From the NCBI GenBank assembly GCA_963839725.1, contig CAWIWT010000026.1, positions 124,001 through 188,000 of the forward strand: a stretch of DNA of 64,000 nucleotides. The letters run 5' to 3'. Source of the DNA: Kumtagia sp963839725. Lineage in GTDB: Bacteria > Pseudomonadota > Alphaproteobacteria > Rhizobiales > Rhizobiaceae. The translations under genes were made by a program, and so were the position numbers. The first letter of the stretch is position 1. Every line of letters starts with the position of its first letter. Below, piece by piece: positions 10,380-18,835 of the stretch. Below the pieces are notes generated by a model. That model did not search any database and was not told the DNA's origin. It saw nothing but the letters and a program-made list of their open reading frames with translations.

Positions 10380-13300
10380 TTACAATCCCGCGGGCCTTCG
10401 GAGGTCAAGCGTCATCGGGAAATCGGCCGTGGGCCGCTCCTCGCTGATTTCGAAAGCGGCAGGCGTATGGCCATACGCCTCGAAGCGCGCCAGCCGGCGT
10501 GCCTCGGCCTCGTTGGCGTTGACCGGAAATGTCTCGTAGTTGCGCCCACCAGGATGCGCGACGTGATAAACGCACCCTCCGACCGAGCGGCCGCTCCAGC
10601 GGTCGTAAATGTCGAAAACCAGCGGTGTGTTGACCGGCAAGGCCGGGTGCATACCGGACGACGGCTGCCAGGCCTTGAACCGCACCCCGGCAACCGCAAT
10701 CTCGCGATCGTCGGTCGCCTTCATCGGCACCAGGCGTTGGTTGCATAGCACCGCGTGGCGTTGCGGGTTGAGGCCCACGGTCCTCACCTGCAGCCGCTCG
10801 ACGGAGGAATCGACAAAGCGAACCGTGCCGCCAATCGCCCCTTGTTCGCCCATCACATGCCATGGCTCAAGCGCCTGCCTGATTTCCAGCTTGATCCCGG
10901 CATGGCTGATCTCGCCGCAGTACGGAAAGCGGAACTCGAGTTGTGCGTTGAACCACTCGGGCCGGAATTCGAAACCGTTCTGGCGCAGGTCTTCGAGAAC
11001 GTCGAGGAAATCCTGCCAGACATAGTGCGGCAGCATGAAACGGTCATGCAGCGCGGTACCCCAGCGCGTGAACTTGCCGTCGAGCGGCGCTTTCCACAGC
11101 CGCGCGATGATGGCGCGCACCAGCAGTTGCTGCGCAAGGCTCATACGCGCATTGGGCGGCATTTCGAAGCCGCGGAATTCGACCAGCCCCAGCCGGCCAG
11201 TCGGCCCGTCGGGCGAGAACAGCTTGTCAATGCAGATTTCCGACCGATGGGTGTTGCCGGTGACATCGACCAGCAAATTACGGAAGAGCCGGTCAACCAG
11301 CCACGGCAGCGGCGTGGGGCCGTTTCCGGGCATTGGTACCTGCGCCATCGCGATCTCAAGTTCGTAGAGGCTGTCGTGGCGAGCCTCGTCGAAGCGCGGC
11401 GCCTGACTGGTCGGGCCAATGAACAAGCCCGAGAATAGATAGGACAGCGCCGGATGCCGCTGCCAATAAAGCAAGAGGCTTTTCAGCAGATCGGGCCGCC
11501 GCAGAAAGGAGCTGTCATTCGGCGTCGCGCCGCCGACGACCACGTGATTGCCGCCACCGGTGCCGGTGTGCTTACCGTCGATCATGAACTTTTCGGCGCC
11601 CAGCCGCGACTGGCGTGCCTCCTCGTAGATCGCGGTGGTCGTCGCCACGCAGTCCGCCCAGCTTGAGGCGGGATGGATATTGACCTCGATCACGCCCGGA
11701 TCGGGTGCGACGCGGATGACGTTCAGACGTGGATCATGTGGCGGCGCATAGCCTTCGATGTGAACCTTTAGATCGCATTGCCGCGCGGCTTCTTCAGCCG
11801 CAGCGATAAGTTCGAGATAGTCCTCCAGCGCCTCGACCGGCGGCATGAAGATGGTGAGGCGTCCGTCGCGCGGTTCGACGGAAATCGCCGTCCGCACCGC
11901 GCCGCCGATCTCGCCCAGTTCCTGCTCGACCCGGTCCTGCTGTGCCGTTGCCGCGGTGAAGGACGCCGCGATCTGGGCGCGGCCGGATGCTTCATCGACG
12001 TTGGTTTCGATCGCGACAGGCTCCGGTCGCGATGGCAGCGGTCCGCGCGGCACCGATGGATCGACCGGCACGATGAACGGAAACTGCGACGGCGGCACAT
12101 AGGGCAGCGTGCCGAGCGGCAGGCGATAGCCCACCGGCAAGTCGCCCGGCACCAGGAACAGCCGCCCGCGACGGGTCTTCCATTTCTCCGACATCCAGCG
12201 CGGACCGGTGGCGGCGGCATTCCAGCGCTGGATCGGTAGCACATAGCCGGTAGGCTGGGTCAGGCCACGCTCGAACACGCGCGCCATGCGGCTGCGTTCT
12301 TCCGGATCGGCGAGCTTCGAATTGGAAGGATCGAGGTTGTCCGGCAGCCTGGATTCCTTGAGAACCCATTCGCCCGGATCCTCGTAGGCTTCGTCGACCA
12401 TACCGGCGTCGATGCCGAACTCGACCGCGATGGTCTTCAGCAGAATCTCGGCATCCTTCGGGCTTGGATTGGCCGCCCCCTTCTCCGCCGCGATCAGGTT
12501 CGGGTCGCGCCAGACCGGTTCGCCGTCGGCGCGCCAGTAAAGCGAGAATGTCCAGCGCGGCAGGGTTTCGCCCGGATACCACTTGCCCTGACCGTAATGC
12601 AGGAAGCCGCCCGGTGCGAACCGGTCGCGCAGCCTACGGATCAGAATGTCGGCTTTCTCGCGCTTGGTCGGGCCAACAGCGGCGGTATTCCATTCCTCGG
12701 ATTCAAAGTCGTCGATCGACACGAAGGTCGGCTCGCCGCCCATTGTCAGGCGGACGTCCTGTTCCTTCAGAACCTCATCGACCTTGCCGCCAAGCCGGTC
12801 GAGCGCTTCCCAGGATTCATCCGAGAACGGCTTGGTGATGCGCGGATGCTCGGCGATGCGATCGACGCGCATGTCGAAATCGAACTCGACATTGGCGAAG
12901 CTCGCCATGCCGGTGATGGGCGCCGCGTTACGGAAGTGCGGCGTGGCGGCGAGCGGCACGTGGCTTTCGCCGGTCAGCAGGCCGGATGTCGGATCGAGAC
13001 CGATCCAGCCGGCGCCTGGCAGATAGACCTCGCACCAGGCATGCAGATCGGTGAAATCGACCGACGTACCGGCCGGACCGTCGAGCGCAACCAGGTCGGG
13101 TTTGAGCTGGATCAGATAGCCTGAGACGAAACGCGCGGCGAAACCCAGATGACGCAGCACCTGCACGAGCAGCCAGCTGGAGTCGCGGCACGAGCCTTTG
13201 GCCAGCGACAATGTCTCTTCCGGTGCCTGCACACCGGCTTCCATGCGAACGATGTAATTCACCTCGCGCTGGATGCGCGAGTTGAGATCGACGACGAAGT

Positions 13301-13727
13301 TGACGGTATTGGTCGGGGTGCGGTCGATCGAGGCAACGAACTTTTCCAGCAACGGGTCTGCCGGCTCCGGCTGGCGGTAGATGGAAAGATCGTCGCGAAG
13401 CTCTTCGGGATACTCGAACGGCCAGGTCTCGGCTAAAGGTTCCACGAAGAAGTCGAAGGGGTTGTAGACCGTCATATCGGCGACGAGATCGACCTCGATC
13501 TTGAATTCCGTCACCGGCTCCGGAAAGACGTAGCGCGCGAGGAAGTTGCCGTAAGGGTCCTGCTGCACATTCACAAAATGGTTAGCAGGAGAAACTTTCA
13601 GCGAATGCGAAAGCACTTTGGTGCGCGAATGCGGCGCGGGTTTCAGTCGGATGATCTGCGGGCCGAGCGTGACCGGGCGATCATATATGTAGTGCGTTCG
13701 GTGATAGACGGCTGCCAGAATTGCCAT
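10380..13727 (-). CDS. Transglutaminase / DUF2126 putative amidoligase fusion
   Basis: The intact protein has about 1,115 residues. Residues ~1-110 are the transglutaminase N-terminal domain (AVYHRTHYIYDRPV). About 160-270 is the core, with Cys in AKGSCRDSSWLL, His in FTDLHAWCEV and Asp in GWIGLDPTSG. The C-terminal ~600 residues are DUF2126, which Pfam describes as a putative amidoligase related to glutamine synthetase-type ligases (GKHTGTGGGNHVVVGGATP, CGEISHAGIKLEIR). The start is taken at 13727 (MAILAAVYHRTHY) because homologues begin there; an in-frame ATG at 13772 adds 15 unlike residues. It leads the operon, with six bases to the ATP-grasp gene. A combined ligase and protease-fold protein fits synthesis and handling of a peptide product; the substrate is unknown. 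Confidence 0.9.
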   Translation of the reverse strand: MAILAAVYHRTHYIYDRPVTLGPQIIRLKPAPHSRTKVLSHSLKVSPANHFVNVQQDPYGNFLARYVFPEPVTEFKIEVDLVADMTVYNPFDFFVEPLAETWPFEYPEELRDDLSIYRQPEPADPLLEKFVASIDRTPTNTVNFVVDLNSRIQREVNYIVRMEAGVQAPEETLSLAKGSCRDSSWLLVQVLRHLGFAARFVSGYLIQLKPDLVALDGPAGTSVDFTDLHAWCEVYLPGAGWIGLDPTSGLLTGESHVPLAATPHFRNAAPITGMASFANVEFDFDMRVDRIAEHPRITKPFSDESWEALDRLGGKVDEVLKEQDVRLTMGGEPTFVSIDDFESEEWNTAAVGPTKREKADILIRRLRDRFAPGGFLHYGQGKWYPGETLPRWTFSLYWRADGEPVWRDPNLIAAEKGAANPSPKDAEILLKTIAVEFGIDAGMVDEAYEDPGEWVLKESRLPDNLDPSNSKLADPEERSRMARVFERGLTQPTGYVLPIQRWNAAATGPRWMSEKWKTRRGRLFLVPGDLPVGYRLPLGTLPYVPPSQFPFIVPVDPSVPRGPLPSRPEPVAIETNVDEASGRAQIAASFTAATAQQDRVEQELGEIGGAVRTAISVEPRDGRLTIFMPPVEALEDYLELIAAAEEAARQCDLKVHIEGYAPPHDPRLNVIRVAPDPGVIEVNIHPASSWADCVATTTAIYEEARQSRLGAEKFMIDGKHTGTGGGNHVVVGGATPNDSSFLRRPDLLKSLLLYWQRHPALSYLFSGLFIGPTSQAPRFDEARHDSLYELEIAMAQVPMPGNGPTPLPWLVDRLFRNLLVDVTGNTHRSEICIDKLFSPDGPTGRLGLVEFRGFEMPPNARMSLAQQLLVRAIIARLWKAPLDGKFTRWGTALHDRFMLPHYVWQDFLDVLEDLRQNGFEFRPEWFNAQLEFRFPYCGEISHAGIKLEIRQALEPWHVMGEQGAIGGTVRFVDSSVERLQVRTVGLNPQRHAVLCNQRLVPMKATDDREIAVAGVRFKAWQPSSGMHPALPVNTPLVFDIYDRWSGRSVGGCVYHVAHPGGRNYETFPVNANEAEARRLARFEAYGHTPAAFEISEERPTADFPMTLDLRRPAGL

Positions 13728-13870
13728 GAGCGGTGCGCAAACCCTTGAACTGAGGTGAATGCCACATTCCACAATTCCGGCAACGCCGCCAAGTGTTTAT
13801 TGCAGTGCGAAAAATTCTACGCAGTGCGAAGGCAGGCCGGCGCCTGCTTGCGGCCGGATGTCGCACAAGG

Positions 13871-14012
13871 ATTTACCCCCACCACTAACCCTCCCCTCAA
13901 GGGAGAGGGGACTTCCGCGCCTCCTTCGTATCACAAGCATCGAGGTTTCGCGCCGCACTGTGCCGAGGTTCCCCACCCCCCTTGTGGTGAGGGTTAGGGG
14001 TGGGGGGTAAAT
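13871..14012. repeat. Intergenic inverted pair, family B (CCCCACC/CCTCCCC type)
   Basis: ATTTACCCCCACCACTAACC at the left and its near-complement at the right (GGTTAGGGGTGGGGGGTAAAT region, 13989-14012) bracket a ~90-bp spacer. The right arm also reads CCTTGTGGTGAGGGTTAG. The same family recurs at 30217, 32619, 35011, 46331 and 53832, always between genes. It fills the gap between the amidoligase operon and the ModE-like gene. Confidence 0.75.
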
Positions 14013-14062
14013 CCTATCGCGAGAACGAGGGATGGTGCGGCGGTAGAATCGCGGCGGAGGCG

Positions 14063-14404
14063 TCAAGCGGCATCGATCTCTGCCTGAAGCGCCGACATGT
14101 GCCCACTCGCCGCTTCGGTGGCGGCACGTTCGATCGCCCGGAACCGCGCCACAACCGCAAGGCCGACCGGCGTCAACTGAGTGCCGCCGCCCTTCTTTCC
14201 GCCCGTCTGCGCCGACACGACGGCCTTGCCGAAAAGCTGGTTCATTTCCTCGACCAGATCCCAGGCGTGCTTGTAGGACATGTTCATGCGCCGTGCCGCC
14301 GCCGAAATCGAACCAAAAGCGGCAATATGCTCAAGCAACTCTATCTTCCCCGGACCGATGCGGCCATCAGGATCGAGATTTATGCGCAGGCTGAGCGACG
14401 GCAT
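14063..14404 (-). CDS. ModE-type winged-helix regulator lacking the molybdate-binding domain
   Basis: The 113-residue protein is the DNA-binding half of ModE only. It shows INLDPDGRIGPGKIELLEHI, then the recognition region GSISAAARRMNMSYKHAWDL, then GGKKGGGTQLTPVGLAVVARF. Full ModE adds two TOBE/Mop domains that sense molybdate, and these are absent. Stand-alone versions are common in Rhizobiales and may respond through another signal or partner. The start at 14404 has GGAG seven bases upstream. It sits alone between the amidoligase operon's repeat and the sugar-ABC operon. The molybdate importer genes are about 34 kb away in this window, so regulation of modABC is possible but not shown. Confidence 0.85.
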   Translation of the reverse strand: MPSLSLRINLDPDGRIGPGKIELLEHIAAFGSISAAARRMNMSYKHAWDLVEEMNQLFGKAVVSAQTGGKKGGGTQLTPVGLAVVARFRAIERAATEAASGHMSALQAEIDAA

Positions 14405-14466
14405 TCATGGGCTCCGTTCCGCCTACCGATACAGGCATAGCGGATAAGAGGAAAGCGCTCCGGCGG

Positions 14467-15219
14467 TCACACCACCTTGAAGCCGGAATCGATCGGCATC
14501 GAAATGCCGTTGATCATCGATGCGCGATCCGACAGCAGAAACATTACCACCTCCGCCACTTCCTCCGGTTCGATGAAGCGCCCGAGCGGCATGCGCGACA
14601 GCATGGGTGCTGACTTCACCGGATCACTCCAGGCCTTCTTCGCCATCGCGGTGAGCGTGATCGCCGGGTTGACGCAGTTGACGCGGATGCCATGCCGGCC
14701 AAGCTCATTGGCCATCACGCGGCTCATCGCATCGAGTGCGCCTTTGGAGGCGCAATAAGCCGCGTGATCGGCAAACCCGATGAATGCCGACATGCTCGAC
14801 ACGTTGACGACTGCGCCGCCCTGCTGCGTGGCGATCCTGACTTTCGCATATTCCTGGACGAAAATCAGCGGCGCCCGCGTGTTCACGGCCAACAGACGGT
14901 CGAAGGATTCCACCGTAACGTCCAGAATCGATTCGAGAATCGTGAAGCCCGCACAGTTCACGAGGTAGTCGACTGGCTGCGCGGCCTTCGCCACGGAGCG
15001 CGCGGCGTTCGCATCCTCCAGGTCCGCAACTAAGGTGCGGCATCCGGTTTCGGCGCTAAGCGATTCAAGATCCTCGACACTTCGGCTGACGGCGACCACC
15101 GATGCGCCGCAATGGGCGAGCATCAGCGCCACGGCGCGCCCGATGCCCTTACCGGCGCCGGTGACCAGCACCGACTTGCCGGCAAAATCGGCATTGGTTG
15201 TGTGCGATACCTCAGCCAT
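14467..15219 (-). CDS. SDR-family NAD(P)-dependent dehydrogenase of the sugar operon
   Basis: A 250-residue classical short-chain dehydrogenase. The cofactor-binding TGAGKGIG is near residue 18, the NNAG equivalent is NCAG (VDYLVNCAGF), the catalytic serine is in NVSSMSAF and the YxxxK is YCASK. The protein ends with the usual SDR tail (ISMPIDSGFKVV). The start is set at 15219 (MAEVSHTT). This gives an 8-base overlap with the upstream permease gene and avoids an unlike 38-residue extension within that gene. Last gene of a ytfQRT-yjfF-type transport operon, it probably oxidises the imported sugar or a derived lactone precursor; the substrate is inferred only from position. Confidence 0.88.
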   Translation of the reverse strand: MAEVSHTTNADFAGKSVLVTGAGKGIGRAVALMLAHCGASVVAVSRSVEDLESLSAETGCRTLVADLEDANAARSVAKAAQPVDYLVNCAGFTILESILDVTVESFDRLLAVNTRAPLIFVQEYAKVRIATQQGGAVVNVSSMSAFIGFADHAAYCASKGALDAMSRVMANELGRHGIRVNCVNPAITLTAMAKKAWSDPVKSAPMLSRMPLGRFIEPEEVAEVVMFLLSDRASMINGISMPIDSGFKVV

Positions 15220-16213
15220 TCGCCCGCGCCCCGGCGATTTTGGCCTGCAGGATGACGACGGCGAGCAGAAACAGGCCGCGAATGACCGATTGCCAGTAGG
15301 CCGACAGCGATATCCAGCCGAGACCGTTCTCAAAATTCAGAATGTTGAACACCATGGCCAGCAACATGGCCCCCGCCAACGTCGCTCCAATCGAGCCGAC
15401 GCCGCCGGTGAGCAGGGTTCCGCCGACCACCACGGAGGCGATGGCGAACAGTTCCCAGCCGACGCCTTCTGTAGGCTGGCCCGCGCCGAACTGCGCGGCG
15501 AGTATGACGCCGGCCATTCCGGCGCAAAGGCCGGAGGTGATATAAATCCCCATCAACGTGCGCTCGACTTTCAGGCCCATCAACTTGGCTGTCGTCTCGC
15601 CGTCTCCGATCGCCAGGATGCGCCGGCCGATAGGATGACGCTCGAGTGCGATCCATCCGGCAACGTAAAAGACAAGCGCAATCCAGCCTGGAATCGGAAA
15701 CCCGAGGAAATCGCCCTGCCCGATCTCGGTGAAGCCGCTGTCGTAGGAAACCGATACCGATTGGTTGCCGGCAAGAAGCAGGCCGGTTCCGTAGGCCGCA
15801 AGCATGGTCGCCAAGGTCGCGATGAACGGCTGGATTTTCAGCCTCGTGATCACCGCGCCATTGATAATGCCTACGATGAGGCCCGCACCCAGCCCGCCGA
15901 GCAGTCCCGCCGCCCAATGATAGGGCGACAGCATAGCCGCCACGACGCTGGCCATAGCCGCTGTGCCGCCGACCGACAGGTCGATGCCGCCGGTCATGAT
16001 CACCAGCGCCATGCCGAGCGCGATCAGCGCGAACATGGAATTGTAGCGCAGGAATGAGAGCGCATTGTACTCCGAGATGAAATTGTCGTAGCGCAACGCT
16101 CCAAAAAGGGTGAGCGCGATCAGCGCTGCGATCACGCCGAGCCGCGCCAGATCGATCGTCGAACGCGGCGCAAGCGGTCCAAGAAAGCCGAGGCGGAAAA
16201 CAATGGTGTTCAT
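15212..16213 (-). CDS. yjfF: Sugar ABC transporter permease, YjfF-like
   Basis: A 333-residue inner-membrane permease of the RbsC/BPD_transp_2 family. It carries the hallmark ALVIMTGGIDLSVGGT segment, about eight to ten hydrophobic helices, and the cytoplasmic EAA-like region with the ASVVVGGTLLTGGVGSIGAT motif. It is the second permease of a two-permease system whose components match YtfQ/YtfR/YtfT/YjfF, the E. coli galactofuranose importer. It begins 3 bp after the upstream permease gene ends and overlaps the SDR gene downstream. The order and pairing support assignment as YjfF; the real substrate in this organism may differ. Confidence 0.88.
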   Translation of the reverse strand: MNTIVFRLGFLGPLAPRSTIDLARLGVIAALIALTLFGALRYDNFISEYNALSFLRYNSMFALIALGMALVIMTGGIDLSVGGTAAMASVVAAMLSPYHWAAGLLGGLGAGLIVGIINGAVITRLKIQPFIATLATMLAAYGTGLLLAGNQSVSVSYDSGFTEIGQGDFLGFPIPGWIALVFYVAGWIALERHPIGRRILAIGDGETTAKLMGLKVERTLMGIYITSGLCAGMAGVILAAQFGAGQPTEGVGWELFAIASVVVGGTLLTGGVGSIGATLAGAMLLAMVFNILNFENGLGWISLSAYWQSVIRGLFLLAVVILQAKIAGARANG

Positions 16214-16216
16214 GGC

Positions 16217-17218
16217 CTATCCCCGATCAGCCCGCTGCTGAATGAAAACGGCAAGTACGATCAGGCCGGCCTTGACCACCAGCGCGGCCGCATCCGGCAC
16301 GCCATTGGCAAGCAGCGTGTAGCGAACCAGCTGAATGACGCAGGCGCCCAACAGAGTGCCGAGCACGTTCGCCCGCCCGCCTGTCAGCAGCGTGCCCCCG
16401 ACCGCGACGGCAGCGATCGCGTCCAGCTCCATGCCGAGGCCAACAAGATTGGCGTCGCTCGCCGAATTGCGAGCCACCACGATCAGCCCGGCAATGCCTG
16501 CCAGCGCCCCGCTGATGACGTAGACCAACCGCTTTACCCGCACCGCCGGAATGCCTGCCAGCCGCGCCGCCTTCTCGTTGCCGCCGACTGCGATGATCTG
16601 CCGGCCAATGCCGGTGCGGCGGATCACGAAGGTCGCGGCGGCAACCGCGATCGCCATGATGATGACCTGTGCAGGAATGCCGAAGACGCGGCCAAGCGCG
16701 ATAAATTGGAACGCCTCGTTCTTGAACACCTGCAGATTGCCGTTGGTCATCACCTGCGCGATGCCGCGCCCAGCGATGAACAGCACCAGCGTCGCGACGA
16801 TCGGCTGGATCGACCATCGGGTGATGAGGAAACCGTTGAACCACCCGAGTGCCGCAGCGACCACCACGGGCACGATGAACGCCAGCGTGATGGCGAGAAC
16901 CGGGCTGGAGATCGGGTAGATCGTGCCGAGAAAAATCATCGGCGCCAGCGCGCCGGAAATCGCCATCAGCGAGCCGACCGACAGATCTATGCCGCCGGTG
17001 GCAATGACGAGCGTCATCCCGACCGCGACGATGACGATCGTCGCGACTTGCGTCAGGTTCACATTTAGCGTCTGCCACGACAGGAAGTTCGGCGTCACCG
17101 CCATGTTGAAAGCGATCAGCGCCAGAAACGCGACCAGCGTGCCATAGCGGCTAACCCACGCTAGCGATCCGCCTTTCGGCCGGGCGGTCGCTGGAGAAGC
17201 CGTATCGACCGTCGTCAT
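16217..17218 (-). CDS. ytfT: Sugar ABC transporter permease, YtfT-like
   Basis: A 333-residue permease with VGMTLVIATGGIDLSVGSLM, which is near-identical to the corresponding stretch recalled from E. coli YtfT. It also has FIAGRGIAQVMTNG, SASDANLVGLGMELDAIAAV and GGTLLTGGRANVLGTLLGA. It forms the transmembrane channel with the next permease and couples to the ATPase encoded just upstream, whose stop overlaps its ATG by four bases (17215-17218). Hydrophobic helices occupy most of the length, with no signal peptide. Translational coupling along the operon is expected. Confidence 0.9.
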   Translation of the reverse strand: MTTVDTASPATARPKGGSLAWVSRYGTLVAFLALIAFNMAVTPNFLSWQTLNVNLTQVATIVIVAVGMTLVIATGGIDLSVGSLMAISGALAPMIFLGTIYPISSPVLAITLAFIVPVVVAAALGWFNGFLITRWSIQPIVATLVLFIAGRGIAQVMTNGNLQVFKNEAFQFIALGRVFGIPAQVIIMAIAVAAATFVIRRTGIGRQIIAVGGNEKAARLAGIPAVRVKRLVYVISGALAGIAGLIVVARNSASDANLVGLGMELDAIAAVAVGGTLLTGGRANVLGTLLGACVIQLVRYTLLANGVPDAAALVVKAGLIVLAVFIQQRADRG

Positions 17219-18717
17219 ACCGCCTCGCCACCCTGATGCGCCATCGCCGTCATCAGCCTTTCCTCGCTGAGGTCGCCGGCAGCGATCCGCGCAACGGAAA
17301 CGCCGTCGCTGAGTACGGTGACATGGTCGGCAGCGGCTATCAGTTCCTCGAGTTCCGAAGAGATCATCAGCACGCTGAGCCCATCGTCGGCAAGGTTTCG
17401 CAGCAGCTTGAGGATTTCCGCCTTGGCGCCGACATCGATGCCGCGCGTCGGTTCATCGACGATCAGCAGCCTTGGATTCATGCACAGCCAGCGTGCCAGA
17501 AGCACCTTTTGCTGGTTGCCGCCGGAAAGCTCGCGGATCGGCTGTTCGGGCGACGCGCATTTGACACCGAGCGCCTTGATGTAGCGATCAACGATCTCCT
17601 GCTGCTTCGCCCGGTCGACGATGCCGGATTTCTGCAGGCGCGGCAGAATGGCGAGCGTCATGTTCTCGCGCACGCTCATCTCGGGAACGATACCCTCGAT
17701 CTTGCGATCCTCGGAGACAAAGCCGATGCCGTCGGCAATGGCATCGGACGGCTCCGAATAGCTGGATTCGCGCCCGTCGACTTTCACGGTTCCGCTGTCT
17801 CGCCGGTCGGCGGCGTAGATCAGCCGTGCCGTCTCGGTGCGGCCTGAGCCGAGCAGTCCGGCAAGGCCGGCAATCTCGCCCTTGCCGATGGTCAGCGAAA
17901 CGTCGCGCACGCGCATGCCGGCGGACAGGTTTTGGGCGTCGACCAGCGTCGCGCCGTCGACGCCCGCGCGGTTGCGCGCTGCGGCGGTGAACGCCGTCAG
18001 TTCCTTGCCGAGCATGGTGCGGACAAGGTCGATCTTGGAAATGTCCTTCATCGCGCTGACGGCAACTGTGCGGCCATCCCGCATGATCGTGACGCGGTCG
18101 CAGATCGCGTAGAGTTCATCCAGGCGATGGCTGATGAAGATCGTGGCGACACCATCCTTCTTCAGCGTGCGGATTGTGTCGAACAGCACCGCGACTTCCC
18201 GCTCATCCAGCGAGGAGGTCGGTTCATCCATGATGACGAGCCGCGCATTCTGGGTGACGCCGCGCGCGATTGCCACCATCTGCCGGGTAGCAGCGCCGAA
18301 ATCCTCAAGCGGGCGGTCGACTTCGACGTCGAGGTTGAAGCGCTTCAGCACTGCCCGCGCCTCTGCGCGCATCCTGCGGCGATCGACAAGGCCAAGCGCG
18401 GTGCGCGGCTCGCGGGCGAGAAAGACGTTCTCCGCCACCGTGCGGTGCGGCGCCAGGTTGATCTCCTGATAGATGGTCGCGATGCCGGCAGCCTGGCTGT
18501 CGGCGGTCGAACTGAACTTCACATCCTGGCCACCAAACGTCACCGAGCCGGCGTCGCGCGAATAGGCGCCGGTCAGGATCTTGATCATGGTGGACTTGCC
18601 GGCGCCATTCTGGCCGACAAGCGCCATCACCCCGGCTTCGTCGACGTCCAGCGATGCGGCGGTCAACACCTTGACCCCCGAAAAGCTCTTGTCGACGCCG
18701 CTCATCGATAAAAGCAT
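17215..18717 (-). CDS. ytfR: Sugar ABC transporter ATP-binding protein with two nucleotide-binding domains, YtfR-like
   Basis: A 500-residue double-NBD ATPase of the RbsA/MglA type. The N-terminal NBD has Walker A GQNGAGKST, signature region DFGAATRQMVAIARG and Walker B LVIMDEPTSSLDEREV. The C-terminal NBD has a degenerate Walker A (GLLGSGRTE), signature LSGGNQQKV and Walker B LLIVDEPTRGIDVGAK. A degenerate second P-loop is normal in this family. The start at 18717 (MLLSMSGVDKSF) is preceded by GGGAGGAG; a 50-residue extension upstream lacks similarity. It energises import through the two permeases downstream. It lies about 120 bp after ytfQ, behind a terminator-like hairpin. Confidence 0.92.
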   Translation of the reverse strand: MLLSMSGVDKSFSGVKVLTAASLDVDEAGVMALVGQNGAGKSTMIKILTGAYSRDAGSVTFGGQDVKFSSTADSQAAGIATIYQEINLAPHRTVAENVFLAREPRTALGLVDRRRMRAEARAVLKRFNLDVEVDRPLEDFGAATRQMVAIARGVTQNARLVIMDEPTSSLDEREVAVLFDTIRTLKKDGVATIFISHRLDELYAICDRVTIMRDGRTVAVSAMKDISKIDLVRTMLGKELTAFTAAARNRAGVDGATLVDAQNLSAGMRVRDVSLTIGKGEIAGLAGLLGSGRTETARLIYAADRRDSGTVKVDGRESSYSEPSDAIADGIGFVSEDRKIEGIVPEMSVRENMTLAILPRLQKSGIVDRAKQQEIVDRYIKALGVKCASPEQPIRELSGGNQQKVLLARWLCMNPRLLIVDEPTRGIDVGAKAEILKLLRNLADDGLSVLMISSELEELIAAADHVTVLSDGVSVARIAAGDLSEERLMTAMAHQGGEAV

Positions 18718-18782
18718 GACAGGGCTCCTCCCTTCATCCGATCTTGCCCTTGCGACGGCTGCGGTGCAATCGTCCACGACCT

Positions 18783-18825
18783 GACAAAAAGACGGAGCCG
18801 GACGGCGAAATGCCGGCCGGCTCCG
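18783..18825 (-). terminator. Stem-loop with T-run between ytfQ and ytfR
   Basis: On the minus strand CGGAGCCGGCCGGC and GCCGTCCGGCTCCG pair around a short ATTTC loop and are followed by TCTTTTTG. This is a good intrinsic terminator. Placed after the binding-protein gene and before the ATPase gene, it probably lets only part of transcription through. That would keep the periplasmic protein in excess, as is known for many binding-protein ABC operons. Confidence 0.7.
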
Positions 18826-18835
18826 CAAGGGAGGG

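Noticed and set aside
13871..14012. CRISPR array or tandem repeats
   Set aside because: The units are inverted pairs at scattered sites without regular spacers; no array or cas gene was seen in the window.
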